Below, in pieces: positions 33,337-42,024 of a stretch of DNA of 64,000 nucleotides. Below the pieces are notes generated by a model. The model did not search any database. It was not told the DNA's origin and saw nothing but the letters and a program-made list of their open reading frames with translations. The translations under genes were made by a program, and so were the position numbers. Source of the DNA: WGOA01 sp964429745 (lineage in GTDB: Bacteria > Bacteroidota > Bacteroidia > Chitinophagales > BACL12); NCBI GenBank assembly GCA_964429745.1, contig CAYSDI010000001.1, positions 58,865 to 122,864 on the forward strand. Direction: 5' to 3'. Each line of letters opens with the position of its first letter. Positions within the stretch are counted from its first letter, which is position 1.

Positions 33337-34569
33337 ATGAACACCACCACTATCAATCTAGCCGGACTTGGCTGCGTTGGCCAGGGCTTGTACGACCTGG
33401 TCAACCAGCGTCCGGAAGCCAGATTCAGCATCAACCGTATAGCGGTCAAAAACCCGGATAAAATTCGCCGGGCACCGGATGCTAAACTGGGATTCCGACC
33501 GGAATTTCTGTTTGAGAACGGGGCTGCCGATGTACTCGTCGAGGCCATTGATGACGCCGATATTGCCTTTCAAATCGCTATTCAAGCGTTGGAATCGGGC
33601 ATTCCGTTGGTCAGTGCCAATAAAAAAATGTTGGCGCTGTACCTCAGTGATTTGCTGGAACTACAACAGCGAAGCGGAACGCCCTTGCTCTACGAAGCAG
33701 CAGTCTGCGGCGCCATCCCCATTCTGCGAACCCTTTCCGATCACTACAGCAGCGATCGAATTCAGCGCCTTCAAGGTATTGTCAATGGAACCACCAATTT
33801 CATCCTGACCCAGCAGCGTCAACACAATTTAAGTTATGTAGACGCGCTGGGTAAAGCGCAAGAGTTGGGCTTTGCGGAAAGCGACCCGACCAATGATGTC
33901 GAAGGCTTTGATGCCGCGTTCAAAACCATTCTCCTGGCCTGGCAAGCTTTTGGCGTGATTCTTAGCCTTGATGACATTCCGCGCTGGGGCATCACCGCGT
34001 TAGGAGCAGAAGATGCAGCCTTTGCGGCACAGCAAGGGGGCCGCATCCGCCTGGTAGCAACGCTGTTTCCCTTGGGCGGTCAACTGGTGGCTTCGGTTTT
34101 GCCAACCCTGGTAGGGCCGCAACACTCCCTTTACGGCATTGAGCTGGAAGGAAATGCCGTAGCGCTGGAACTGGAAGCGGCTGGCAAACAACTGCTCAGT
34201 GGCCCGGGCGCCGGAGCCTTTCCCACTGCCTCTGCGCTGCTGGCTGATCTTCACCGCCTGCGAGACGGATACCGCTATCCTACGCTGGTCCGGCAACCGC
34301 AATTGGAAAAAGCGAACTTAAACGCAATTGGTTTGCCGGTAAGGCTAAGAGCGCCTGAAGGGCTGGTAGAAGTGCTGGTTCCCCGCCGCGATCGCCAGGG
34401 GCTTTCGCCCAGTGAGGACGACAACGCGTTGGAAGGAGTGCTTTCTTTGCAAAGCATTCTGCGCTATGGTGAGGACTTGCGCAAAGCGGGAGTTTCACTG
34501 CTAGCCTTAGGAGCCCCTCAATCGCTGTTAGCAGAAGGACTGCCTCTGGTGAAACATGCCAGGGTTTGA
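33337..34569 (+). CDS. hom: Homoserine dehydrogenase
   Basis: 410 residues. N-terminal Rossmann motif NLAGLGCVGQGLYDL, the catalytic domain signature VNGTTNFIL and AQELGFAESDPTNDVEG with the catalytic Asp/Lys region, and SANKKMLALY. There is no aspartokinase fusion and the C-terminal part is too short and unlike a clear ACT domain. It makes homoserine, the substrate of MetX, so the three genes run from aspartate semialdehyde to homocysteine. 44 bases after metX. Confidence 0.92.
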   Translation: MNTTTINLAGLGCVGQGLYDLVNQRPEARFSINRIAVKNPDKIRRAPDAKLGFRPEFLFENGAADVLVEAIDDADIAFQIAIQALESGIPLVSANKKMLALYLSDLLELQQRSGTPLLYEAAVCGAIPILRTLSDHYSSDRIQRLQGIVNGTTNFILTQQRQHNLSYVDALGKAQELGFAESDPTNDVEGFDAAFKTILLAWQAFGVILSLDDIPRWGITALGAEDAAFAAQQGGRIRLVATLFPLGGQLVASVLPTLVGPQHSLYGIELEGNAVALELEAAGKQLLSGPGAGAFPTASALLADLHRLRDGYRYPTLVRQPQLEKANLNAIGLPVRLRAPEGLVEVLVPRRDRQGLSPSEDDNALEGVLSLQSILRYGEDLRKAGVSLLALGAPQSLLAEGLPLVKHARV

Positions 34570-34709
34570 GGGGTACCCGCAGAATTCCAGAACACAAGCT
34601 GGCACACACCTCATCGTGCGTTTCTGACTTCTGGGTAAGTAATACCAGGGAATGGCAGTACCGCAGCAGCTTTGGCAGCAATTCGTTTAACCAGAAAAGA
34701 AATTGCACC

Positions 34710-35286
34710 ATGGCTGCCAACATCAATACCATGCCCGGACGCAAGAAACGCTTCGCGCTTATCGCTGCTAATCTCACGCACAGCACCCAAACCGGCTGGC
34801 CTATTGGCTTCTGGTGGGCGGAGCTCAGCCACCCCTACTGGACCTTCACAGAAAAAGGTTACAAAGTGGAAATATTCAGTCCGCAGGGAGGCGCACTGGT
34901 GGCGGACGGCTACAGCGATCCTGAAGACGCAAGTGGTTAATCTGCGCATGAAATTCTCTCCTTAGGCTTTAAAAAATCAGCGGCGCACGCTGCTCTGACG
35001 GAGAATACCTGCCCCATCAGCAAAATCCGGCTTCAAGACTTTGACGCCATATTCCCGACCGGAGGGCAATCGCCGATGTACCCCTTTGTCGATAACCAGG
35101 AATTGCATGCGCTGTTTGCAAAGTTCTATGAGGCGGGAAAGGTTGCAGCAGCCATTTGCCATTCGAGATGGTCATCTGATTACCGGGCAACAGCAGTTCT
35201 CAGGAGCCGCTGCAGCCGAATTAGTGATCGAAGCCCTGGGCTTTGAAAAGCCTGATTCGCCTGGCTTTGCTCCTGCTGTTGTTTAG
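34710..35286 (+). pseudogene. DJ-1/PfpI-family protein, inactivated
   Basis: Recognisable from ATG 34710 (RFALIAANLTHSTQTGWPIG, then VEIFSPQGG). An in-frame TAA at 34938-34940 replaces the Tyr of the usual SGYS. The same frame then resumes: DFDAIFPTGGQSPMYPFV and the nucleophile block AAAICH. Immediately after it the sequence jumps, with frame change, to the C-terminal QQPFAIRDGHLITGQQQ, which in intact members lies tens of residues further on. So there is one nonsense codon and one internal deletion, probably at the CAGCAGCCATTTGCC junction. The family includes class I glutamine amidotransferase-like hydrolases and chaperones. Confidence 0.85.
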
Positions 35287-36036
35287 CGCGAGGCAGCCCT
35301 TCGCGCGGGCACAACTAACCGAGACCGATACCCTACCGGTAGGGTATCGGGTCGGCTTGCAGGGAAACTACCTTGGCGGCAACGTGGATCGGCTGTTGCT
35401 GATGGTGAAGAGTAATATAAGTTTTGTTGTAATACATTCCGCATTTCGCAGCGCCAATACTTATCAATAGGGTACCTTAGGTAATGCGCGCACGGAAAAT
35501 GACGTGTTGGCCCGGCAGTCTTTATATGCTGTTCCCGACCACTATATGCTGTTCCCGACCACAAAGTATATCCATACATAATGTTATGGTTGGAAAGCAA
35601 TCAACGCAGGCAAATGGCCTGGTGTTACCTGGTCGGGCCCGGTTTTTCTGTCCGGCTTCTGGACAAAAAGGACCAACAATTGAAGGGGTCAATCACGTTA
35701 ACGCGTGAAAATGCCCGATACCGCTCGGATACATTCAGCGACAGCACTTATTCGGGGCAAACCAATATTCCACTGTGGCGCGGTACGTTGCGTGATGCCG
35801 GTCACCACGCTATTTCAAAGGGGCAAGTCCGCTTGCGTTACGAAGGTTGGTTGCAGCCAGCCTTAAACGATTTGCAGAATTGGCGGTTTCACAGCCAGGC
35901 AGCGTTACAGGCAAAGATGTGGAAGCAATTGTCATTTCAGGCTTCGCTTCAGTGTAACCGGGAATCTGTGGTGGTTCAGGGGGTAGAGTATAGCCGCCTG
36001 ATGGCGTTGTTTGGTCTGAGCATAGGCAACAATTAA
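35243..36036 (+). pseudogene. DUF481-like outer-membrane protein, inactivated
   Basis: Begins with a signal peptide (MKSLIRLALLLLLFSA, TTG start overlapping the DJ-1 remnant). The body NYLGGNVDRLLLMVK resembles the DUF481 beta-barrel start. Two lesions are visible: a TAG at 35468-35470, and a 19-base tandem duplication (TATGCTGTTCCCGACCAC plus one base, about 35525-35562). Removing one copy restores a continuous frame (LYAVPDHKVYPYIMLWLES) into the intact 3' half (35581-36036). The frame break is therefore explained by that duplication. Confidence 0.8.
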
Positions 36037-36056
36037 GAACATCTATAAACTATTTT

Positions 36057-36868
36057 ATGATTGTCAAACGAAATTTTGCCCCAGGCAAAGTCTGGGGTTA
36101 CATCCGCTTATGGCCGCTGGTGGGAAGCCCGACAATTGTGGGGCGGCATCGTGAATGCCAGCAGGGTGCTGGCGAGGTTGGCAATTACGTTCAGCGAAAG
36201 CCAATAGCACCAGCCCCAATTCGACCGAAAAAAAAGCGAGCAGTTTAAACGCGAAATGGTGCTGGCGGCCATCGCATGGGTGCATGCCCTGCGCTTTCAG
36301 CTCCGGGTCCAGGGGCAGGAACCCGAGGCAAAAGGTGCGCTGGAGCGCTATGTTTCGGCTGAAGACCGCGCCTTGCGGCAGCGCTTTGATAACCTCCCCA
36401 ATGGCCTGCATTGGATTATGGGCAGAAAAATCTACACGGCTATGGCCAACGGTACACTAGTGTGGTTTTGACAGTTTTCAAATGGAAGGGCAGTTGCTTG
36501 TGCTGGCCAACCTGCAGGGAAGTTGCGAGCACATTAAAAACACGCCCCTACCCCGCCCATACGACTTCTTTACGCGCTTATTTATTGGCTTGTTCAGCGC
36601 GCTGCTGCCCTTTGGTCTAATGGGGTTTTTTGGCTCCGCAGAGACGGAGGCCCGACAATGGATGATCATCCCGATAGCTTCCCTGCTGTCGGCCGTTTTC
36701 ATCATTATGGAGAAAACAGGAGCGGGCAACAAAGACCCGTTTGAAAACCGAAGCACAGACGTGCCCCTAACCGCCCTGTGCAAAGCCATCGAGCGCGATC
36801 TTCTCCAATTGCTCAGTGAACCATCGCAGCCCGACAAACTACAGCCGGTTGACGGATACTTGTACTAA
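36057..36868 (+). pseudogene. Bestrophin-family (UPF0187) chloride channel-like protein, inactivated
   Basis: Pieces in order: MIVKRNFAPGKVWGYI; the family signature YGRWWEARQLWGGIVNASR; LAAIAWVHALRFQLR; and the C-terminal KNTPLPRPYDFFTRLF, then STDVPLTALCKAIERDL. Lesions: the first membrane helices are deleted between the N-terminus and YGRWW with a frame shift, a TAG interrupts at 36205-36207, and one extra T near 36463 breaks the frame before QMEGQLLVLANLQG. Intact members are pentameric anion channels of about 300 residues. Confidence 0.85.
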
Positions 36869-36890
36869 AAGCTGCAGACTAACACTGGCT

Positions 36891-37307
36891 TCACAAGAGC
36901 ACGGCCTTTAACGTCATGTTGGCATTAAAGAGTTTGGAAACCGGACAATTGGCCTTTGCATCCTCCGCTAACTTCTGAAACTGCGCATCATCCAGCCCTT
37001 CTGCCTTGACCTCCGTACTAAGTTCAATGTCCTTAATTGCCCCGTCTTCGAGAATGACAGCAGAGGTTGTTTGAATGGATTGGGCCGTAAAACCGGCACC
37101 TTCCAGGTTAAAAGCGAGTTTCATCGAAAAACATCCCGCATGGGCAGCTCCTAACAATTCCTCGGGATTGGTACCAGGTCCATCGGCGAAGCGGCTTTGG
37201 AAGCCATAACGGGTGTTTTCCAATACCTGGCTAGGGGTGCTGAGCGTGCCTTGGCCTTCTTTTCCGGTTCCAATCCAATGGGCAGTTGCGCTTCTCTTTA
37301 TCTTCAT
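36891..37307 (-). CDS. osmC: OsmC-family peroxiredoxin
   Basis: 138 residues. Two redox Cys in the expected places, HAGCFSMKLA (about residue 59) and KANCPVSKLF (about residue 120), with RFADGPGTNPEELLGAAHAG around the first. OsmC reduces organic hydroperoxides. It is the only intact gene in a block of pseudogenes. No clear leftward promoter box is visible between 37308 and 37417. Confidence 0.92.
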   Translation of the reverse strand: MKIKRSATAHWIGTGKEGQGTLSTPSQVLENTRYGFQSRFADGPGTNPEELLGAAHAGCFSMKLAFNLEGAGFTAQSIQTTSAVILEDGAIKDIELSTEVKAEGLDDAQFQKLAEDAKANCPVSKLFNANMTLKAVLL

Positions 37308-37417
37308 GGTCTTTGATTTGGGGTACCTTCAAAGATTCACTGTTTAGCCCGATAAAAAAAACCCCTGAACAAATTTATGCGCAGCATCTGGCGCGACTCC
37401 CATTAAACACCATTACC

Positions 37418-37797
37418 ATGCCTTCCTTTCTGCACCAGGGAAAACTATTTTACAATCCGGTGGAATTTGCTCTTAGCCACATTGGCGGTACCTAAAAAAT
37501 GTTCATCCTATGGCGCCTGCGCGAACGGATTATGCGTTACAGCGCGCTGCGCAAGGACATTCCTCACATTTCAGACAAATGTTGACTACTCAGTTGCGAG
37601 AATTGGAATCGGACGGATTAGTCAATCGCGAGGTTTTTGCCGAAATTCCGGCGCGTACGGAACACCGATTGACCGAGAAGGGCAAGCGGGCTGTGCGGGT
37701 AGTAGAACTAATTCGCTTTTACGGCCTGGAATTGGTGCAGGAATATGGGATTGACCTGGAAAAGGCGAACCCTGTAGATTTAGCAGGAAAGGAGTAA
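37418..37797 (+). pseudogene. HxlR-family transcriptional regulator, inactivated
   Basis: From ATG 37418: FLHQGKLFYNPVEFALSHIGGT, given in parts FLHQGKLFYNPVEF and ALSHIGGT, then a TAA (37493-37495) exactly where the family has the Trp of GGTWK. The same frame goes on with KMFILWRLRERIMRYSALRK to DIPHISDK. One base is lost near 37578 and the rest (MLTTQLRELESDGLVNREVF to the C-terminus) is in another frame. Two independent lesions in a winged-helix regulator of about 125 residues. Confidence 0.85.
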
Positions 37798-37828
37798 TTT
37801 TTGGGCGGCACTTGCCAGAAAAAAGACT

Positions 37829-39034
37829 TTGCTTCGCGCGAATAAATATACCGTTTTGCCCGATTTATCCCCAAACGTTTGGACCGAACGCTACCAGCAG
37901 GTCCGCCAGAAATCGCTGCAGGTTTGCGAACCTCTGCGCCCGGAAGACCACGTGCCCCAGGCGTCTGCTTTTGTCAGCCCGGCCAAATGGCACCTGGCAC
38001 ACAGTACTTGGTTCTTTGAGGAGTTTTTGTTGAAGCCTTTTGCTCCCGGCTACTTGCCCTACCACCCGGACTTTAACTTTTTGTTCAACAGCTATTACAA
38101 CAGCGTCGGGATGCGAACGCAGCGCCACAACCGGGGTTTAATCACCCGGCCAGATGTGCAGGAAGTGCTGGCTTATCGCCAATACATAGATGAACATATG
38201 GTTAGGCTGATGATCAGCCTAAGCCAAAGCGGATTGCCCGAGCCCTTAGCTTTGTTGGAACTTGGCCTGCACCATGAGCAACAGCATCAGGAATTGCTGC
38301 TGACCGACATCAAATACTTGTTGCACCAAAATCCCACCTTTCCGGCCTACCTAAAGGAACCGGCGCCGGAGTTCAGCCGAAACAGCGCGACCGATTTTAC
38401 CGTTTTGGACCAGGGCATGTATACGATTGGTTATGGTGGATCAGGCTTTCATTTTGACAACGAAAAAAATCAACACCAGGTTTTTTGCGAGCGGACGGAG
38501 ATCAGCCGGGCCCTGGTCAGCAACGGAGAATACCTGGAATTTATCGAAGCTGGTGGGTACCGCAATTTTCGGCATTGGCTGGATGAAGGCTGGCAACAAC
38601 TGCAGGCAGCCGGCCTGGAGGCCCCGCTCTATTGGCAGCAACGCGATGGGCAGTGGTTCTGCTACACCCTCGCTGGCTTACAACCCATTGACCCGGAGGC
38701 TATTCTGTGCCATATCAATTTTTACGAAGCTGCTGCCTTTGCTTCCTGGCGCGGCATGCGCCTGCCCACCGAGTTTGAGTGGGAAGCGGCACAGGAGCAA
38801 TTGGCCTGGGGCGCGCGTTGGGAATGGACACACAGCGCTTATCTGCCTTATCCGGGCTTTGAAACGGCCGCCGGTGCTGTAGGCGAATACAATGGCAAGT
38901 TTATGATGAATCAAATGGTGCTGCGGGGTGCCTCTCTGGCCACAGCAGCGGAACACAGTCGGCCAACGTACCGTAACTTCTTTCCCCCGGATGCTTCCTG
39001 GCAATTTTCTGGTGTAAGGCTAGTCAAGCGATGA
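37829..39034 (+). CDS. egtB: Ergothioneine biosynthesis sulfoxide synthase EgtB-like
   Basis: 401 residues. N-terminal DinB-like helical domain with the iron-binding His: WHLAHSTWFFEEF and LGLHHEQQHQELLLTD (HxxxHxE). C-terminal formylglycine-generating-enzyme-like domain from GMYTIGYGGSGFHFDNE to the end, with SNGEYLEFIEAGGY and LPTEFEWEAA. EgtB joins trimethylhistidine to a thiol (Cys or gamma-Glu-Cys) with oxygen. No ATG fits; TTG at 37829 is the likely start, only 31 bases after the hxlR remnant. The stop overlaps the egtD start by four bases (ATGA). Confidence 0.87.
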   Translation: MLRANKYTVLPDLSPNVWTERYQQVRQKSLQVCEPLRPEDHVPQASAFVSPAKWHLAHSTWFFEEFLLKPFAPGYLPYHPDFNFLFNSYYNSVGMRTQRHNRGLITRPDVQEVLAYRQYIDEHMVRLMISLSQSGLPEPLALLELGLHHEQQHQELLLTDIKYLLHQNPTFPAYLKEPAPEFSRNSATDFTVLDQGMYTIGYGGSGFHFDNEKNQHQVFCERTEISRALVSNGEYLEFIEAGGYRNFRHWLDEGWQQLQAAGLEAPLYWQQRDGQWFCYTLAGLQPIDPEAILCHINFYEAAAFASWRGMRLPTEFEWEAAQEQLAWGARWEWTHSAYLPYPGFETAAGAVGEYNGKFMMNQMVLRGASLATAAEHSRPTYRNFFPPDASWQFSGVRLVKR

Positions 39035-39969
39035 ATCAGGCATTGACGTTAGAAGTTATGGCGGGGCTGAGCCGCCGGCCGCGAAAATTGTCTTCGCGCT
39101 TTTTTTACGATGCCCTGGGCAGCGATCTGTTCGTGCAGATCACCAAAACACCAGAGTACTACCTGACTGCCGCAGAGCGCGAAATTTTTGAAACCCGATC
39201 GGGGGAATTGGTCCGCGCCCTTGCGCTGCCTGAAGGGCCCTTCGAACTAATTGAACTTGGAGCCGGCGATGGCCATAAAACAGTATTACTGCTGGATGCG
39301 CTCAAAGAACATACGCTAGTCTATGTTCCGGTAGACATTGCAGAAGAAGCGCTGGCGCAACTTCAGGTCCGAATTCACTCGCGTTTTCCTTCGCTAGAGG
39401 TGCGGCCTCTGCGGGCGGAGTATTTTGCAGCGCTCCGCGAGCTTTGTCCTGACACGCGCAAGGTTGTGCTCTTTCTCGGTTCCAACCTGGGGAATCTGGT
39501 GGATGTGGAAGCCCGGCGTTTTCTTATGCAATTGAGTGAACTGCTGCATGCGGGCGACAGTGTCTTGCTTGGTTTGGACCTTATTAAACCAGCTTCCGTG
39601 GTACTTCCGGCGTATAACGATGCAGCGGGCATAACGCGGGCCTTCAACCTGAATTTGCTGGCGCGAATTAATCGCGAGCTAGGCGGTGATTTTGACTTGG
39701 AGCGCTGGGAGCACAGGCCTTCTTACGATGAGCGCGAAGGGGTAGCACGGAGTGCCTTGGTATCGGTCATCCAACAAAGCGTTCGCGTAGATGCGCTTGA
39801 GCAATCGTTTGATTTTGACGCGGGTGAACCCATCCACACGGAGATTTCCCGCAAATATTCCGCAGAAATTTTGCGAGAAATTTTGAAGGGAAGTGGGTTG
39901 GAGCTGGAGCGAATTTTTCTGGACAGCCGTGCGTATTTCGGCGATTTTCTGCTCCGCAAGACCCTTTAA
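39031..39969 (+). CDS. egtD: L-histidine N-alpha-methyltransferase EgtD-like
   Basis: 312 residues. EgtD blocks: RKLSSRFFYDALGSDLF, TKTPEYYLTAAEREI, the SAM-binding IELGAGDGHKTVLLLD, and FLGSNLGNLVDVE, where the Asn of GSxxGN binds histidine. It trimethylates His to hercynine, the substrate of EgtB, with which it is translationally coupled. No egtC, egtA or egtE-like gene is in the window, so how the final C-S cleavage is done is unknown. Confidence 0.88.
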   Translation: MNQALTLEVMAGLSRRPRKLSSRFFYDALGSDLFVQITKTPEYYLTAAEREIFETRSGELVRALALPEGPFELIELGAGDGHKTVLLLDALKEHTLVYVPVDIAEEALAQLQVRIHSRFPSLEVRPLRAEYFAALRELCPDTRKVVLFLGSNLGNLVDVEARRFLMQLSELLHAGDSVLLGLDLIKPASVVLPAYNDAAGITRAFNLNLLARINRELGGDFDLERWEHRPSYDEREGVARSALVSVIQQSVRVDALEQSFDFDAGEPIHTEISRKYSAEILREILKGSGLELERIFLDSRAYFGDFLLRKTL

Positions 39970-40012
39970 ATGCCTTTTCAAAATGTTGGCCGATGACTGC
40001 GTACTTTGTGCC

Positions 40013-40780
40013 ATGATGATCCAACGGCTCAACCAGGATTCGTCCTGGTTTTTGCACTGGGATGGCCTTCGGCTAATGGTTGATCCCTGGCTCGTCGGTT
40101 CAGAAGTGGACGGCGCGCCTTGGCTCGATGAACAGTGGCACGTGGTTGATCCCGTACCCCCGGAGCGGGTACCCGAGGCGGATGCTATCCTGATTGCGCA
40201 ACCGTACAATGACCATTGCCACCTTCCCACGCTGCGGGCCCTGCCTGATTCCCTACCTATTCTGGCTACCGCTAAAGCCTATGTCCGGCTGAGGCGCAGT
40301 TTTCCGGATCGGAAGCTGTTGTTGATCCCGGACCAGGGCGCCGGGTTGGACTTCCAGGGCTTTACATTCAGGGCTTTTCGCCCGGCCAAACGGCTGGATC
40401 CGGTCTACTTTGGAGTCATGATGCGACCAGCGGATTCTGCCTGCCTTTTTTATGCGCCCCACGGTTTTGACTTGCGACCAGGAGAAATCAGGATGTTGCG
40501 CGAATCCGGCGTTCATGTCCTGGTATCCACCTTCACGGATTTCCGGCTTCCAGGCATCCTGGGCGGCCATGTCAACTCGGGGCTGGAGCAGGTTCGCGCT
40601 TTGGTTAACGCACTGCGCCCGAACCACCTGCTTAATACCCACGGGGAGCCGAAACGGATGCAAGGGCTGGTTGCTCGGTTGGCTAAGGTGCGCTATGCTG
40701 ATTTTTCGACGTTGCAACTAGATTCCACCCTCCCCTACAGATCCATGCCGGGTTATGATCCAATGATACTGCCACTCTAA
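40013..40780 (+). CDS. Metallo-beta-lactamase-fold protein with a degenerate metal site
   Basis: About 255 residues from ATG 40013 (or 40016). The layout follows UlaG-like MBL proteins: SSWFLHWDGLRLMVDPWLVG at the start and ILIAQPYNDHCHLPTL where the family has HxHxDH. Here only the DH of that motif remains; the first two His are Gln-Pro-Tyr-Asn. Later blocks are LVSTFTDFRLPG and HLLNTHGEPKRM. A catalytic zinc site is therefore doubtful unless the nearby His takes over. It follows egtD by 43 bases on the same strand, so a role near ergothioneine is possible but unsupported. Confidence 0.65.
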   Translation: MMIQRLNQDSSWFLHWDGLRLMVDPWLVGSEVDGAPWLDEQWHVVDPVPPERVPEADAILIAQPYNDHCHLPTLRALPDSLPILATAKAYVRLRRSFPDRKLLLIPDQGAGLDFQGFTFRAFRPAKRLDPVYFGVMMRPADSACLFYAPHGFDLRPGEIRMLRESGVHVLVSTFTDFRLPGILGGHVNSGLEQVRALVNALRPNHLLNTHGEPKRMQGLVARLAKVRYADFSTLQLDSTLPYRSMPGYDPMILPL

Positions 40781-40793
40781 CAGAAATTTTTAC

Positions 40794-41054
40794 ATGGATG
40801 CATTTACAACATATTATGGGCTGGACTGGTTGGGAATGGCCCTAAGCCTGCTGGCCGTTTACCAATTGGGCAACAAGAAGAGAATTGGTTTTATAACCTT
40901 TATCCTGGGCAATGCGGTTTGGGTCTTTTTGGGGTTGTTTCTTATGGGTAGTTTAGGAGTTGCAGTGGGAAATGCCGTTTTTCTGGTCATGAATGCCCGT
41001 GGTTACCTCAAATGGACCAGGGAGGGAATTGGTGCTTCGGAGCGCAGGGCCTGA
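40794..41054 (+). CDS. Small membrane protein with three helices
   Basis: 86 residues. Three hydrophobic segments at about 10-25, 33-50 and 52-66, separated by a short basic loop (GNKKR) and a Gly-rich turn, and ending in a charged tail (KWTREGIGASERRA). The pattern is reminiscent of a half-size PnuC/SWEET-like protein, but there is no firm match. 13 bases after the MBL-fold gene, so probably co-transcribed. Confidence 0.55.
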   Translation: MDAFTTYYGLDWLGMALSLLAVYQLGNKKRIGFITFILGNAVWVFLGLFLMGSLGVAVGNAVFLVMNARGYLKWTREGIGASERRA

Positions 41055-41116
41055 GACGGGTTATCCACGCCAAAAGATTCCTGTTAAAGGGCCGCAATGC
41101 AGAATAAAAGCCCTTC

Positions 41117-41124
41117 TATCTTTG
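41117..41124 (+). promoter_or_regulatory. -7 box TATCTTTG before the SET gene
   Basis: TATCTTTG matches TAnnTTTG, 52 bases before the ATG at 41177. No clear TTG at -33. Confidence 0.4.
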
Positions 41125-41176
41125 CCAGATTCAATAAACCCCAAGATCGGTTCAGGCCCGCAATGCCCTGCCAACC

Positions 41177-41824
41177 ATGATTCACCCGCACACCGAACTG
41201 CGCTTTATCAGCCCCGAAATTGGATACGGTGTTGTAGCCACCCAGCGTATCCCAAAAGGGACCATCACCTGGGTCTTGGACGCGCTAGACCGGGAGTTTA
41301 CTCCGCAGCAAATTGCTGCGATGGACCCGCTGTACCAGGATATCCTGGACACCTATACCTACCGAAACAACAAGGGGAACTTCGTGCTTTGTTGGGACAT
41401 CGGTCGCTACGTCAACCACAGCTTTCGATCCAACTGCATGACCACAGCCTACGAATTTGAGGTGGCCATTCGAGACATTGAAGCCGGTGAGCAGTTGACC
41501 GACGACTACGGCTACCTCAATATCCCAAGACCTTTTAAGGGCATGGACGAAGGTTCCCGGCGCAAGGTGGTCTACCCTGATGACCTTTTGCGCTACTACC
41601 CCACTTGGGACCGAAAGCTTTCTGCCGCAATTCGCTACCTGGACGAATTGGCTCAGCCGCTTCAACCGCTAATGGAAGCTCCTATCTGGGCCAAGGCGGT
41701 TAGGATTGCCCGCGGAGAGGAGCAAATGGACTCCATTTTAACCTGTTATTATGGACCACGTGAAGCCGCCTTGCAAATCAATGGTCACCAGACGGACTAC
41801 GTGGACAAAGGAAAACGAGACTAA
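41177..41824 (+). CDS. SET-domain protein (putative lysine methyltransferase)
   Basis: 215 residues. SET motifs in order: GYGVVATQRIPKGT at the N-terminus, DIGRYVNHSFRSNC (the NHS cofactor/knot motif, about residues 72-85) and IEAGEQLTDDYGYL (E-L-x-x-DYG). The post-SET Cys cluster is absent. Bacterial SET proteins of this size are scattered and mostly uncharacterised; they may modify ribosomal or DNA-binding proteins. It stands alone with its own promoter box. Confidence 0.82.
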   Translation: MIHPHTELRFISPEIGYGVVATQRIPKGTITWVLDALDREFTPQQIAAMDPLYQDILDTYTYRNNKGNFVLCWDIGRYVNHSFRSNCMTTAYEFEVAIRDIEAGEQLTDDYGYLNIPRPFKGMDEGSRRKVVYPDDLLRYYPTWDRKLSAAIRYLDELAQPLQPLMEAPIWAKAVRIARGEEQMDSILTCYYGPREAALQINGHQTDYVDKGKRD

Positions 41825-42024
41825 CGTTTAACGGATTGGAGATGGGGCGCTTGTGTTTTGCCGGCGGGCGGGTTTCTGGCCAGCGTGCTACTGACCGTAG
41901 TGCTACCAGCTCGCGGGCAATAGGCGAAGACATGTCGGGAACTCCGGCTCAAAATTCGATGTTATAACATTAAAATCAGGGTCAATGACGTTAGTTTTGA
42001 TCCATTAAACCATCTGAATTTGCC
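41825..42024 (+). promoter_or_regulatory. Upstream region of the pirin gene with -7 box TAGTTTTG (41992-41999)
   Basis: The 200-base spacer holds no gene. TAGTTTTG at 41992-41999 fits TAnnTTTG, 25 bases before the ATG at 42025. No TTG at the expected distance. TGTTATAACA (41960-41969) upstream is palindromic and could be a regulator site. Confidence 0.4.

Noticed and set aside
35041..35286. Small intact gene of 81 codons
   Set aside because: Its second half is the C-terminus of the broken DJ-1/PfpI gene in a shifted frame, so it is part of the pseudogene.
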